Assembly (NCBI RefSeq): GCF_002752655.1
Contig: NZ_CP023737.1
Span: 2,132,001 to 2,196,000, forward strand
Length of the DNA stretch: 64,000 nucleotides
Origin: Methylosinus trichosporium OB3b
Lineage (GTDB): Bacteria; Pseudomonadota; Alphaproteobacteria; Rhizobiales; Beijerinckiaceae
Reading direction: 5' to 3'
Shown here: positions 24,467-33,870 of the stretch, piece by piece
Layout: each line of letters starts with the position of its first letter
How positions within the stretch are numbered: the first letter of the stretch is position 1
Notes under the pieces: model-generated
The model's database searches: none
Told to the model about the DNA's origin: nothing
What the model saw: the letters and a program-made list of their open reading frames with translations, nothing else
Position numbers and translations under genes: made by a program

Positions 24467-26005
24467 TCAGGCGCGGCGCGGGCGCAGCTGCGAGAGCCGC
24501 AGGCCGAAGAGGCGCAGCGCGCCGAGCAGGACCGCCGCATAAGCGAGGCCTCCCGCCGCGCCGAGAAGGGCCAGCGCCGTCACATTGCCGAAGCCGCCGA
24601 GAGCGCCGCCGAGCCGGGCCGCCGGGCCATAGCCGAAGACGGCGACGAGAACCAGCGGGACGCAGGCGACGAGGCTGGCGATGGAGACGCGCAGAAAAAT
24701 CTCATCGAAGCGCATGGCGCCGCGATGCAGAGCGATGCCGATCAGCGCAGTGAGATTGATCCAGAGGCCGACCGAGGTGGCGGTGGCGAGGCCGACGGCG
24801 CCGAGCGGGCGATAGAGAACGACCTTCAGCGCGACATTGACGGCGACGGCCCCGAGCGCGACATACATGGGCGTGCGTGTGTCGCCCTGCGCCTGAAAGC
24901 CGGCGCGCGCCGAGGAAATCAGCACCAGCGCCATCAGCCCGCCGCCATAGGCGGCGAGCACATCGGCCGAGCGCAGCGCATCGGCGGCCGTGAAGGCGCC
25001 GCGCTGGAACACGCCGCTCATGATGAGCTCGGGGATGGTGACGAAGGCGATGAAGAAGGGCGCGGCCAGCGCCACGGTGAGCGCCATCACTCGGTTCTGC
25101 GCCGCATGGGCGCCGGCGGCGTCGCCGGCCGCGAGGCGGCGGCTCATCTCCGGCAGCAGCACCGTGCCGGCGGCAATGCCGATGACGCCGTTCGGCAGCT
25201 GATAGATGCGGTCGGCGTAAGTGATGGCCGAAAGGCCGCCGTCCGGCAGCATGGACGCGATGATCGTGTCGGCGAAAATGGCGATCTGGCCGCTGGCCGA
25301 GCCGATGACCGCCGGGCCGAGCATCAGAAAGAAGTCGCGCACGCGCTTCCAGCGCGGCCGAGCGAAGCCCTCGAGCACGCCGGCGAGACGGGCGTCCGCC
25401 ATCAGCAGCGCGAGCTGCAGCGCGCCGGAGACGGTGACGCCGACGCTCGCCGCGACACCGGCGTTCGGAAACAGAAAGGCGAGGGCGAGCGCCGCCATCA
25501 CCGAGAGATTGAGCAGATTGGGCGCGAAGGCCGGCGCGGCGAAGCGGCCATTGGCGTTGAGCGTTCCCTGATGCAGCGTCACCAGGGTCATGCACAGCAG
25601 ATAAGGGAAGGTGATGCGCGTCAGCGTCACCGCCAGCTCGAATTTCTCCGGCCGATCGTCGAGGCCCGGCGCCAGCAGCGCGACGAATTGCGGCATGAAT
25701 GCGTAGGCGAGCGCCAGCAGCACGAGCTGCGACGCCAGCAGCAGCGTGAAGACCTCGCTCGAGAACTCCTTGGCGGAGGCTTTGCCTTCGCGCTCCAGCG
25801 CCTTGGAGTAGCAGGGCACATAAGCGGCGTTGAAGGCGCCCTCGGCGAAAATGGCGCGGAAATGATTGGGCAGGCGGAAGGCGATGAAGAAGGCGTCCGA
25901 GACGAAGCCGGCGCCGAGAATCGCCGACAGCATGACGTCGCGGAAGAAGCCGGTGATGCGCGAGAGCAGCGTGAAGCCGCCGACCGAGAGCAGGTTGCGG
26001 ATCAT
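24467..26005 (-). CDS. murJ: Lipid II flippase MurJ
   Basis: A 512-residue membrane protein with 14 predicted helices, flipping lipid II in peptidoglycan synthesis. Family segments: LSRITGFFRDVMLSAILGAG, RLPNHFRAIFAEGAFNAAYVP, SRAGFQAQGDTRTP-like SSARAGFQAQGDTRTPM, and GLATATSVGLW. The start MIRNLLSVGGF at 26005 is standard for the family; the open frame extends another 360 codons upstream only as the antisense of the glycosyltransferase gene. It ends three bp from the convergent mptG stop. The GtrB-like glycosyltransferase lies upstream on the same strand after 92 bp. Confidence 0.96.
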   Translation of the reverse strand: MIRNLLSVGGFTLLSRITGFFRDVMLSAILGAGFVSDAFFIAFRLPNHFRAIFAEGAFNAAYVPCYSKALEREGKASAKEFSSEVFTLLLASQLVLLALAYAFMPQFVALLAPGLDDRPEKFELAVTLTRITFPYLLCMTLVTLHQGTLNANGRFAAPAFAPNLLNLSVMAALALAFLFPNAGVAASVGVTVSGALQLALLMADARLAGVLEGFARPRWKRVRDFFLMLGPAVIGSASGQIAIFADTIIASMLPDGGLSAITYADRIYQLPNGVIGIAAGTVLLPEMSRRLAAGDAAGAHAAQNRVMALTVALAAPFFIAFVTIPELIMSGVFQRGAFTAADALRSADVLAAYGGGLMALVLISSARAGFQAQGDTRTPMYVALGAVAVNVALKVVLYRPLGAVGLATATSVGLWINLTALIGIALHRGAMRFDEIFLRVSIASLVACVPLVLVAVFGYGPAARLGGALGGFGNVTALALLGAAGGLAYAAVLLGALRLFGLRLSQLRPRRA

Positions 26006-26097
26006 CGGCGGCGTCCCTGTCGAAAATCGGCGAAGCCAGGGGCCGCCCCGCGGCTCTGGATCGCTTCGCTCGCGATGACGACCGGAGACCCCAGCGC

Positions 26098-27057
26098 TCA
26101 CCGCTCCTCCACTCCGAGCCGCTCGGCGACGAGATAGAGCGGGCGGCCTTTCACCTCGGCGAAGATCAGCGCGATATATTCGCCGAGCACGCCCAGCGAG
26201 AACAATTGCATGCCGCCGAAAAAGGCGATCGAGACGATGAGCGAGGCGTAGCCGGGAACATCGACGCCATAGATGACCGTGCGCCAGAAATAGAAAGCGG
26301 CCATGGCGAGCGCGAAGGCCGAGACGCCCATGCCGACATAGGCCCAGATCTTCAAGGGCGCCGAGGAGAAGGACATGAGTCCGTCGAGCGCGAAACGGAT
26401 CAGCTTGCCATAGCTGAATTTCGAGCGGCCCGAGGCGCGCTCCTCGACGTCGAAGGGGACGCCGACCGATTTGAAGCCGATCCAGGCGAACAGGCCCTTG
26501 GAGAAGCGCGCCCGCTCGCGCATGCGCGACAGCGCGTCGATGGCCTGGCGGTCGAGCAGGCGGAAGTCGCCGGCGCCGCGTGGGAGAGAGGTCTCGCCGA
26601 AGCGGTCGAACAGGCCGTAGAACAGATTGGCGAACAGGTTGCGCAGAGGCGGATCGCTGGAGCGGTCGCGGCGCACGCCATAGACGTTCTTGTAACCCTC
26701 CCGCCATTTGGCGATGAATTGTGGCACCACCTCGGGCGGATGCTGCAGATCGGCGTCCATCAGCACCACGGCGGCGTCGCGCGCATGGTCCAGCCCTGCG
26801 GCGATAGCGATCTCCTTGCCGAAGTTTCGGCTGAAGGACACCGCCTTGATCCGCGGATCGACGGCGTTGAGGGCGCGCAGCGTCTCGAAGGTGGCGTCGC
26901 TCGAGCCGTCGTCGACGAAGACGATCTCGAAGGAGCGGGCGCAGGCCTCGAGAGCCGCCGTCAGCCGCGCCGCCAGCGGGCCCAGATTTTGCGCCTCGTT
27001 GAAGACGGGAACGGCCACGGATATTTCCGGCGGCGAATTTTCGGCTATATCGACCAT
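26098..27057 (-). CDS. Glycosyltransferase family 2 (polyprenyl-phosphate transferase, GtrB/ArnC-like)
   Basis: A 319-residue protein. The N-terminal GT-A domain has SVAVPVFNEAQNL, IVFVDDGSSDATFE, FSRNFGKEIAIAAGLDHA and the metal-binding VLMDADLQHPPEV. Two hydrophobic helices at the C-terminus (VGMGVSAFALAMAAFYFW and YASLIVSIAFFGGMQLF) anchor it in the membrane. This layout fits enzymes that charge undecaprenyl phosphate with a sugar. The ATG at 27057 starts right before the domain. Divergent from the YdjC/HpnK-like gene, with which such transferases are often paired. The sugar is unknown. Confidence 0.9.
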   Translation of the reverse strand: MVDIAENSPPEISVAVPVFNEAQNLGPLAARLTAALEACARSFEIVFVDDGSSDATFETLRALNAVDPRIKAVSFSRNFGKEIAIAAGLDHARDAAVVLMDADLQHPPEVVPQFIAKWREGYKNVYGVRRDRSSDPPLRNLFANLFYGLFDRFGETSLPRGAGDFRLLDRQAIDALSRMRERARFSKGLFAWIGFKSVGVPFDVEERASGRSKFSYGKLIRFALDGLMSFSSAPLKIWAYVGMGVSAFALAMAAFYFWRTVIYGVDVPGYASLIVSIAFFGGMQLFSLGVLGEYIALIFAEVKGRPLYLVAERLGVEER

Positions 27058-27156
27058 TGCTCGCTCTATGCTTCGAACGGGGCAAGACCTAGGCGGGCGC
27101 GCGAATTTGCGCAACAGGGGAGAGCGCGGGGAACGGGCGATCGGCTGAAGATCGAG

Positions 27157-27312
27157 ATCCCCGACCCTCGTCCTGAGGAGCCGCCGCAGGCGGCGTCTCG
27201 AAGGGCGGCCGTGAGGCGAAGTCTCGAGGTTTCGCCCCGTTGTCGTCGTTCGAGACGCCCGTTTCTCGGCTCCTCAGGATGAGGGACGGGGTTATATGCT
27301 TCACCCGATTCT
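27157..27312. repeat. Large inverted-repeat dispersed element, copy B
   Basis: Left half CCCCGACCCTCGTCCTGAGG (27159-27178) followed by GCGTCTCGAA pairs with right half GAGACGCCCG...GGCTCCTCAGGATGAGGG. The right half matches 5384-5451. The whole spans the 316-bp gene-free gap between the glycosyltransferase and the deacetylase-like gene, leaving little room for separate promoters. Confidence 0.65.
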
Positions 27313-27373
27313 CGGAGTGCGGGAAAGCCCCCGAAGATTTTGTTCAAACTCCCGGAAGCGAGGCGACGAAGGC

Positions 27374-28219
27374 ATGGCGGCGAGATCGATCACGCTCTGC
27401 GCGGATGATTATGGTTTGTCGATGGGCGTCAGCCACGGCATTCTCGAGGCGCTCGAGGCGGGCCGGCTCTCGGCCGTCTCGGCGATGACCAATGGCCTGG
27501 TCTGGCCGGCGATGGGCTGCGAGCTGGCGCGTCGGCGGCTCGACGCCGATATCGGCCTGCATTTCAATCTGACGCTCGGCGCGCCTCTGTCGCCGATGCC
27601 GAAATTCGCGCCCAACGGAATGCTGCCGCCGGTCGGCGAGGTGATTCGCGCCGCCATGCGCGGCCGGCTGCCGATGGACGAGATCAAGACCGAGATCGAG
27701 CGCCAGCTCGACCGCTTCATCGCCGTGATGGGCCGCGCGCCCGACCATCTCGACGGCCATCAGCATGTGCATGCGCTGCCGGGAATCCGCACGGCGCTGC
27801 TCGACGCGCTGGAGCGCCGCGACCTCGGCGGCCGCGTATGGCTGCGCGACGCCGGAGACAAGCTGTTTCGCATCGTCCTGCGCGGCTCGGACATGCGCAA
27901 GGCGCTGGCGGTGCGCGCCATCGGCCGCGGCTTCGAGCGCGAGGCCAGGGAGCGCGGCTTTCCGCTCAATGACGGCTTCGCCGGCTTCTCGGACTTCGAT
28001 CCAGAGGGCGATTATGCGGCGCGCTTCGAAAATTATCTGCGCGCGCCGGGCGAGCGCCATCTCGTGATGTGCCATCCCGGCCGCGTGGACCAGGACCTCA
28101 TCGCGCTCGATCCGGTGACGGTGACGCGCGAGCAGGAGCTCGCCTTTCTGCTCTCGCCCGTGTTCGAGGAGGTGATGACGCTGCGCGGCGCGCGGCTCGG
28201 GCGGCTGGGGCGGGCGTGA
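27374..28219 (+). CDS. ChbG/YdjC/HpnK-family carbohydrate deacetylase-like protein
   Basis: A 281-residue TIM-barrel protein with the family metal-site motifs LCADDYGLSMGVSHGILEAL near the N-terminus, ADIGLHFNLTLG, and HLDGHQHVHALPGIR. The C-terminus has LVMCHPGRVDQDL. The ATG at 27374 is preferred; earlier in-frame codons lie in the repeat. Type II methanotrophs make hopanoids, and HpnK belongs to this family, but YdjC proteins paired with GtrB-type transferases also act on membrane sugars. No other hopanoid gene is in the window, so the specific role stays open. Confidence 0.85.
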   Translation: MAARSITLCADDYGLSMGVSHGILEALEAGRLSAVSAMTNGLVWPAMGCELARRRLDADIGLHFNLTLGAPLSPMPKFAPNGMLPPVGEVIRAAMRGRLPMDEIKTEIERQLDRFIAVMGRAPDHLDGHQHVHALPGIRTALLDALERRDLGGRVWLRDAGDKLFRIVLRGSDMRKALAVRAIGRGFEREARERGFPLNDGFAGFSDFDPEGDYAARFENYLRAPGERHLVMCHPGRVDQDLIALDPVTVTREQELAFLLSPVFEEVMTLRGARLGRLGRA

Positions 28220-28312
28220 TCCCGCAAGCCGCAGCGGATCGCGACAACCGGCAAAGCCATCGCCAACGCATAGAAATCCGTTTAGAACAATGACGATCGA
28301 GCTGCGGTCGCC

Positions 28313-28348
28313 TTCGGTCGTCCGGATCGTCGTATCCGGACGACCGAA
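28313..28348. other. Perfect 15-bp inverted repeat before the symporter gene
   Basis: TTCGGTCGTCCGGAT / ATCCGGACGACCGAA with a 6-nt loop, 94 bp after the deacetylase gene stop and 50 bp before the transporter start. No U-tract follows on either strand. It could be a terminator of unusual type, a leader element or an operator. Confidence 0.6.
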
Positions 28349-28397
28349 CATCGAGTGACCGCCGGCCAAGAACGCCCGCGACAGGCGAGATCGCCCG

Positions 28398-29459
28398 ATG
28401 CAGAACAAGACGCATTATTTCGCCTCGGCCGCGGCGCATTTTCTGCACGCTTGGTTCATCTGGGCGATTCTGCTCTCCTACCTGGCCGCGGCGCTGTTTC
28501 CGCAGCTCGGGCTGTGGATGCGCAAGTTGGATTTGGGGAGCGCCGTCACGCCTCTGGGAGAGATCAGGCTCGGCCTGCCTCCCTTCCTGCTCGCGCTGCT
28601 CCTCTTCAACGCCGGTCTCGGCATTTCGCCGACCGAGCTGAAAAACGCGCGCAGCAAGGCGGCGATGATCTTCGCCGGCCTGCTCGGCAATGTCGCCGCC
28701 CCGCTGCTGGCGATCTTCCTCGTCAGCGTCGCGATGACGCAATGGCATAATCCGGAGGAATCTCAGCAATTATTGGTCGGCCTCGCGCTCGTCGCGGCCA
28801 TGCCGATCGCCGGCGCCTCGACGGCCTGGGCGCAGAACGCCGGCGGAAGCCTCGTGCTCAGCCTCGGCCTGGTGCTGCTCACGACGCTGCTCAGCCCGCT
28901 GACGACGCCGCAGATTCTCCATGCGGTCGGCTGGCTGACGACCGGCGACTATTCCGAAGATCTGCATGAGCTGGCGTCGGGCGAGGTCGCCTCTTTTCTC
29001 GGAGCATGGGTGATCCTGCCATCGCTGCTCGGATCGAGCTGCCGCGCAGGGCTCGGCGACCATCGCTTCGCGCGACTGCTTCCCTATGTGAAGCTGCTCA
29101 ACTTCCTCGTCATCATTCTCCTCAATTACTCCAACGCCACACTCGTGCTGCCGGGCGTCGTCGCGAGCCCCGACGCGGATTTCCTGGCGCTCGTCGCCGT
29201 GGTCATCGGACTGCTCTGTGTCGTCGGCTTCGGCAGCGGCCTGCTGATCTCGACCCTGCTCGGCGCCAGCCGCAACGACACGGCGTCTCTGATGTTCGCG
29301 CTCGGAATGAACAACAACGGCTCCGGGCTCGTGCTCGCGTCGGTCGCTCTCGCCGATCACCCGCAGGTCATGCTGCCGATCATTTTCTACAATCTCGTGC
29401 AGCATCTCGGCGCGTCCGTGGTCGACGTCGGCCTTTGTCGTCGCGGCGCGTCGCGCTGA
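28398..29459 (+). CDS. Bile acid:sodium symporter family (BASS) transporter
   Basis: A 353-residue membrane protein with about nine or ten hydrophobic helices (for example AWFIWAILLSYLAAALF, AGLLGNVAAPLLAIFL, LVLSLGLVLLTTLLSPL). GLALVAAMPIAGASTAWAQNAGG and FALGMNNNGSGLVLASVAL match the two conserved core regions of the family, where Asn and Glu/Gln bind sodium. Family substrates are organic anions such as steroids, pantothenate or keto acids; which one here is not visible. Convergent with nadC (3 bp apart). Confidence 0.88.
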   Translation: MQNKTHYFASAAAHFLHAWFIWAILLSYLAAALFPQLGLWMRKLDLGSAVTPLGEIRLGLPPFLLALLLFNAGLGISPTELKNARSKAAMIFAGLLGNVAAPLLAIFLVSVAMTQWHNPEESQQLLVGLALVAAMPIAGASTAWAQNAGGSLVLSLGLVLLTTLLSPLTTPQILHAVGWLTTGDYSEDLHELASGEVASFLGAWVILPSLLGSSCRAGLGDHRFARLLPYVKLLNFLVIILLNYSNATLVLPGVVASPDADFLALVAVVIGLLCVVGFGSGLLISTLLGASRNDTASLMFALGMNNNGSGLVLASVALADHPQVMLPIIFYNLVQHLGASVVDVGLCRRGASR

Positions 29460-29462
29460 GCG

Positions 29463-30311
29463 TCACGCGATATCGAGGCCGAGGTCGAGCGTTCGCGCCG
29501 AATGAGTGAGCGCGCCGACCGAGACGAGGTCGACGCCGGTCTCGGCGATGGCGGCGATCGTCTCCAGCGTCACGCCGCCCGAGGCTTCCGCGATCATGCG
29601 GCCGCCGATCAGCGCCACCGCCTCGCGGAGCAAGGGCGGCGGCATATTGTCGAGCAGCACGATGTCGGCGCCCTCGGCGAGGACCTCGCGCAATTGGTCG
29701 AGCGTGTCGACCTCGATCTCGATCTTCACCATATGTCCGGCGAAAGCCTTCGCCGCGCGCAGGGCGGGCGCGACGCCGCCGGCGACGGCGATGTGATTGT
29801 CCTTGATCAGCACCGCGTCATCGAGGCCGAAGCGGTGATTGGCGCCGCCGCCGCAGCGCACCGCATATTTCTCGAAGGCGCGCAGCAGCGGCGTGGTCTT
29901 GCGCGTGTCGCACACCTTGGCCTTCGTCTGCGCGATCCGCTCGGCGTAGCGCGCCGTCAGCGAGGCGATTCCGCAGAGGCGGCCGAGGAAATTGAGCGCT
30001 ACTCGCTCCGTCGAGAGAATGGCGCGCGCCGGGCCTTCGATGCGGGCCAGAACCTCGCCTTTCGCGATGCGCTCACCGTCCTGCGTCATCGCCTCGAAAG
30101 CGACCGACGAGTCTACGAGACGAAAGGCGCGGGACGCTATGTCGAGACCGGCGACGACGCCCGCCTCGCGCGCGGCGATGACGGCGCAGGCGCGCGCCGC
30201 CTGCGGTATCGTCGCCTGCGTGGTGATGTCGCCGGCGCGGCCGAAGTCCTCGGCCAGCGCGGCGCGCACCGCGTCCTCGACGAGCGCGGGAGGGAGCGTC
30301 CAGCCCGTCAT
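29463..30311 (-). CDS. nadC: Nicotinate-nucleotide pyrophosphorylase (quinolinate phosphoribosyltransferase)
   Basis: A 282-residue enzyme converting quinolinate and PRPP to nicotinate mononucleotide. Motifs: [32 protein letters not shown], the substrate loop [18 protein letters not shown] with [34 protein letters not shown] and [11 protein letters not shown]. The ATG overlaps the nadB stop by one base (TGATG). Last gene of nadA-DUF4202-nadB-nadC; regulation should follow the operators upstream of nadA. Confidence 0.97.
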   Translation of the reverse strand: MTGWTLPPALVEDAVRAALAEDFGRAGDITTQATIPQAARACAVIAAREAGVVAGLDIASRAFRLVDSSVAFEAMTQDGERIAKGEVLARIEGPARAILSTERVALNFLGRLCGIASLTARYAERIAQTKAKVCDTRKTTPLLRAFEKYAVRCGGGANHRFGLDDAVLIKDNHIAVAGGVAPALRAAKAFAGHMVKIEIEVDTLDQLREVLAEGADIVLLDNMPPPLLREAVALIGGRMIAEASGGVTLETIAAIAETGVDLVSVGALTHSARTLDLGLDIA

Positions 30312-31858
30312 CACAGCGCCTCCTCGGCGAGGGCGCGCGCCTGCGCCAGCGTCATATAGGAACGCTGCGCCAGCGCGGCGTCGGCTTGCGGGAAATCGGA
30401 GCGGAAATGCCCGCCGCGGCTCTCGCGCCGCGCCAGCGCCGCGCTGGCGACGAAGAGAGCGGTCGTCGCCATATTGCGCAATTGCGCATTGGTCGTCGCC
30501 GCCTCTATGCTCAGAATCGCGCACGCCGCGCGCGCGAGCCCGGCGCGATCGCGAATGACGCCGACATCGCGCGCCATCACATCGCGCAGTTCCTCGACGA
30601 GCGCAGCGTCGAGCGCGTCCTGCGCTCGCGCGGAGTCGAGATTTTGAACAGACGGCGCCTCTTCGCTCATATCGCGAAGATCGTCGGCGATGCGGGCGGA
30701 GAACACCAGCGCCTCGAGCAGAGAATTGGAGGCGAGCCGATTGGCGCCATGCACGCCGGTGGAGGCGACCTCTCCCGCCGCCCACAGCCCCGCGAGCGAG
30801 GTCCGTCCCCGCGCATCGGTGGCGACGCCGCCCATATGATAATGCGCCGCCGGCGCGATCGGTATCGGCTGCCGCACCGGGTCGACGCCACCCGTCCTGC
30901 AGCTCGCATAAACGGTCGGAAAACGCGTCGGAAACTCCGCGCCGACGGCGACCCGCGCGTCGAGAAAGGCGCCGCGTCCGGCGGCGATCGAGGCGAAGAC
31001 GCCGCGCGCGACAATGTCGCGCGGCGCGAGCTCGGCGGCCGGATCGATATCGGCCATGAAGCGGCGGCCCGCCCTGTCGACGATGGTCGCGCCCTCGCCG
31101 CGCAGAGATTCGGTCGCGAGCGGCGCCGGATCGGCGCCGATGTCGATCGCCGTCGGGTGAAACTGCACGAATTCGGGGTCGGCGATCAGCGCGCCGGCGC
31201 GGGCGGCGATGGCGAGGCCGATGCCGCATGCTTCGTTCGGATTGGTGGTGACGCGATAGAGATGGCCGATTCCGCCGGTCGCCAGCACGACGGCGGGCGC
31301 GAGGAAGTCGCGCGTCGCGCCGCCCCGATGCAGCGCGCGCAAGCCGATGACGCGGCCGTCTCGCATCAGCAATTCCTGCGCCGAGAAACCTTCGACCAGC
31401 TCGATCGACGAAGAGGCGCGGGCGGCGCGGACCAGCGTCTCCATGATGGCGCGGCCCGCCGTGTCGCCCTTGACGCGCACGATGCGCCGCTCGGAATGCG
31501 CGGCCTCGCGCGAGGGCGTGAAATTGCTCCCCTCGCGATCGAAAGGCACGCCGAAGGAAAAGAGATCGTCGATGCGCGCGCGCGCCTCACGGGCCATGCC
31601 CAGCGCGACCTCGGCGTCGACGATTCCGGCGCCGGCCTTCACCGTATCCTCGGCGTGACGCTCGGGCGAATCGGTGTCGAGCACCGCCGCCGCCACGCCG
31701 CCTTGCGCCCAGAAGGAGGCGGCGCCTTCGTCGACCGCTCCGGGAGTCAGCACGGCGACGCGACGCGGCGCGAGCTTCAAGGCGCAGAAAAGGCCGGCGA
31801 GGCCGCCGCCGACGATGAGGATTGCAGGCCGCTCTGTCGATTTGGCGCTTTGTGTCAT
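30311..31858 (-). CDS. nadB: L-aspartate oxidase
   Basis: A 515-residue flavoprotein that oxidises aspartate to iminoaspartate, the first step of de novo NAD synthesis. The N-terminus has the FAD-binding [18 protein letters not shown]. Family segments: [24 protein letters not shown] [27 protein letters not shown], the catalytic loop [13 protein letters not shown] and [20 protein letters not shown]. Both FAD and substrate motifs are complete. It follows the DUF4202 gene by 100 bp, a spacer carrying two GCGAGCC-type palindromes, and overlaps nadC by one base. Confidence 0.97.
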   Translation of the reverse strand: MTQSAKSTERPAILIVGGGLAGLFCALKLAPRRVAVLTPGAVDEGAASFWAQGGVAAAVLDTDSPERHAEDTVKAGAGIVDAEVALGMAREARARIDDLFSFGVPFDREGSNFTPSREAAHSERRIVRVKGDTAGRAIMETLVRAARASSSIELVEGFSAQELLMRDGRVIGLRALHRGGATRDFLAPAVVLATGGIGHLYRVTTNPNEACGIGLAIAARAGALIADPEFVQFHPTAIDIGADPAPLATESLRGEGATIVDRAGRRFMADIDPAAELAPRDIVARGVFASIAAGRGAFLDARVAVGAEFPTRFPTVYASCRTGGVDPVRQPIPIAPAAHYHMGGVATDARGRTSLAGLWAAGEVASTGVHGANRLASNSLLEALVFSARIADDLRDMSEEAPSVQNLDSARAQDALDAALVEELRDVMARDVGVIRDRAGLARAACAILSIEAATTNAQLRNMATTALFVASAALARRESRGGHFRSDFPQADAALAQRSYMTLAQARALAEEAL

Positions 31859-31879
31859 CCGACCGCCGAGCTCCTGCGA

Positions 31880-31897
31880 GCGAGCCTGACGGCTCGC
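31880..31897. repeat. GCGAGCC-N4-GGCTCGC palindrome
   Basis: Seven-bp arms with loop TGAC, in the DUF4202-nadB spacer. A related imperfect copy follows near 31919-31937. Same family as the palindromes at 41749, 41793 and 56724. Confidence 0.6.
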
Positions 31898-31958
31898 GTT
31901 CCACGAGCGCGCTCGGACCGCGAGCCTTCAGCCTCGCGTCTCGCAGCGATGCGCGCCA

Positions 31959-32591
31959 TCAGTCGACCGCGACGGCGGCGAGCTTGGCGAGCGCCTCGCT
32001 CTCGCGCGCGATCGCCGCGGCGACGAGCGCGCGCGTGCGCTCGGGCAGAGGCAGAGCGAGCGCCGCCGCATGGCCCTTGGGCGACATTTTGCACAAAGTC
32101 TTGGCCAAGATGTCGACGATCTTGTCGTCGTCATAGTCCTTATATTTTTCGTGGAAGTCGTCGAAATAATGCTCGAGGAAGACGATCGCCGCGACATTCT
32201 CCAGCGCTTGGGATTCGCGCTCCTTCTTCAGCTTTTCCTTGCGGATCAGCGAGCCGACGTGCGCGACGCCCTCCTCGTCATAGCCATGCGCGCGCATCAG
32301 CTCGCCGACGAGCCGCGCGTGATGGACGCGGCACTCCTTGCGCCATTCGTTGTAGCCGTGCCGCCCGAGCGGGAAATTTTCGCGCGGGATGTCCCATCGG
32401 CGCAGATGCTGCGCGCGCGCGGCGATCTTCAACAGCTCGGAAGCCTCCGGATAGGTCGCCGCGAGGCGGGCGGTCATGCGCTCGGCATAGACGATCTCGA
32501 ACGGCGTTTCGGCGCCGTCGATCTCGACCTTGCGCGGATCATCGGCGTTGGCGGCGTCGATCGCCGCGACGAGGGTCTCGAAACGGCTCAT
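31959..32591 (-). CDS. DUF4202 family protein in the nad operon
   Basis: A 210-residue soluble, helical protein matching DUF4202 as I remember it: ETLVAAIDAANADDPRKVE at the N-terminus, then RAQHLRRWDIPRENFP, NEWRKECRVHH and LEHYFDDF. Several conserved His/Asp (AQHLRRW, VHHARL, FLEHYFDD) suggest an HD-like metal site, but this is unproven. It lies between nadA (42 bp) and nadB (100 bp) on the same strand, so it is most likely co-transcribed with the quinolinate genes. Its function in NAD synthesis is unknown. Confidence 0.85.
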   Translation of the reverse strand: MSRFETLVAAIDAANADDPRKVEIDGAETPFEIVYAERMTARLAATYPEASELLKIAARAQHLRRWDIPRENFPLGRHGYNEWRKECRVHHARLVGELMRAHGYDEEGVAHVGSLIRKEKLKKERESQALENVAAIVFLEHYFDDFHEKYKDYDDDKIVDILAKTLCKMSPKGHAAALALPLPERTRALVAAAIARESEALAKLAAVAVD

Positions 32592-32633
32592 GGTCGCTCC
32601 CTGCGAATGCGAGCCTTCAAAGCTCGCCGTCCC

Positions 32634-33725
32634 TCACCCGACGTCGATCATTCGCTGAACGCTTCTGCGCGCACGCTCGGCGATCATCGGATCGACCGTC
32701 ACCTCCTCGCGCATGTAGAGCAGCGAGTCGAGGATCTTCGGCAGAGTGATCCTCTTCATATGCGGACAGAAATTGCACGGACGCACGAATTCCGTGCCGC
32801 TCGTCTCGGCCGCGACATTATCCGCCATCGAGCATTCGGTGACGAGCAGCACGCGCGCCGGCTTGTTCCGCCGCACATAGTCGATCATCGCCGCGGTCGA
32901 GCCGGCGAAGTCGGAAATCTCGACCACTTCGCGCGGGCATTCGGGATGGGCGATGATGGTCAGCCCCGGATGATCGGCGCGATAGGCCTCGAGCTCCTGC
33001 GGCGTGAAGCGCTCATGCACCTCGCAGGCGCCGTGCCAGGCGAGAATCTTCACCTTGGTCTGCGCCGCGACATTCTCGGCGAGATAACGATCCGGCAGCA
33101 TGATGACGCGATCGGAGCCGAGGCTCTCGACGATCTTCAGCGCATTGGACGAGGTGCAGCAGATGTCGACCTCGGCCTTCACCTCGGCGGAAGTGTTCAC
33201 ATAAGCGACGATCGGAACGCCCGGATATTCGGCGCGCAGCGCGCGCACATCGGCGGCGGTGATCGAAGCGGCGAGCGAGCAGCCGGCCTCCGAGTCCGGC
33301 GTCAGCACGATTTTCTCGGGGCTCAGAATCTTCGAGGTCTCGGCCATGAAATGCACGCCGCCCTGCACGATGACCTCGGCCTCCGAGGCCGCCGCCAGCT
33401 TGGCGAGCTGCAGGCTGTCGCCGACGTAATCGGCGACGCAGTGGAAGATCTCCGGCGTCTGATAATTATGGGCCAGGATGACGGCGTTGCGCTCGCGCTT
33501 CAGCTCGTTGATCGCCTTCACATAAGGCGCGTGGAACGGCCATTCGATCGGCGGAATGACCTTGGCGACCCGCGCATAGAGGTGGGCGGTGGCGGCCTCC
33601 ACGTCCTTGTTCCAGGCGAGGACGGGCGCCGGGAGAATCGGGAAACGGCGCGCTGCGCCGGGCGTCGCGAGGGACGGCGGGATGGGAGCCGCGGCTTTGT
33701 CGCCAGTCTGAAACGGCAGGGTCAT
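32634..33725 (-). CDS. nadA: Quinolinate synthase A
   Basis: A 363-residue [4Fe-4S] enzyme that condenses iminoaspartate and dihydroxyacetone phosphate to quinolinate. Cluster Cys are in [17 protein letters not shown] and [10 protein letters not shown]. Other family segments: [20 protein letters not shown] and [17 protein letters not shown]. The ATG at 33725 (MTLPFQTG) is preferred; an upstream in-frame start would lie inside the operator. First gene of the NAD operon. A 25-bp perfect palindrome lies 17 bp upstream of the start codon and a second one 128 bp further, strongly suggesting repression. Confidence 0.97.
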   Translation of the reverse strand: MTLPFQTGDKAAAPIPPSLATPGAARRFPILPAPVLAWNKDVEAATAHLYARVAKVIPPIEWPFHAPYVKAINELKRERNAVILAHNYQTPEIFHCVADYVGDSLQLAKLAAASEAEVIVQGGVHFMAETSKILSPEKIVLTPDSEAGCSLAASITAADVRALRAEYPGVPIVAYVNTSAEVKAEVDICCTSSNALKIVESLGSDRVIMLPDRYLAENVAAQTKVKILAWHGACEVHERFTPQELEAYRADHPGLTIIAHPECPREVVEISDFAGSTAAMIDYVRRNKPARVLLVTECSMADNVAAETSGTEFVRPCNFCPHMKRITLPKILDSLLYMREEVTVDPMIAERARRSVQRMIDVG

Positions 33726-33742
33726 GACCTTGCTCCGAACTA

Positions 33743-33767
33743 ACTTATGCTCAGTAAGAGCATAAGT
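33743..33767. promoter_or_regulatory. Operator 1 upstream of nadA (NadQ-type palindrome)
   Basis: ACTTATGCTC (33743-33752) and GAGCATAAGT (33758-33767) form perfect 10-bp arms with a 5-bp spacer. The centre is about 30 bp from the nadA start, where binding would block initiation or elongation. The core TATGCTC-N5-GAGCATA is the same as in operator 2. Confidence 0.8.
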
Positions 33768-33810
33768 CGGCCGATCAAAAACTCCCACGGGCGACGCTCG
33801 AAGGAGCAGG

Positions 33811-33826
33811 ATGGTTCAGCTTAGAG
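33811..33826. repeat. 16-bp sequence shared with 8532-8547
   Basis: ATGGTTCAGCTTAGAG occurs here and before the PAS-GGDEF-EAL gene, same orientation. Flanks differ. Confidence 0.5.
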
Positions 33827-33870
33827 GCTGTATGACAATTCGGCAACCCTCGCCGAGCTGTTGCGAGGAC

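Noticed and set aside
26006..27085. Apparent 360-residue N-terminal extension of MurJ
   Set aside because: Antisense of the GtrB-like glycosyltransferase; MurJ has its normal start at 26005.
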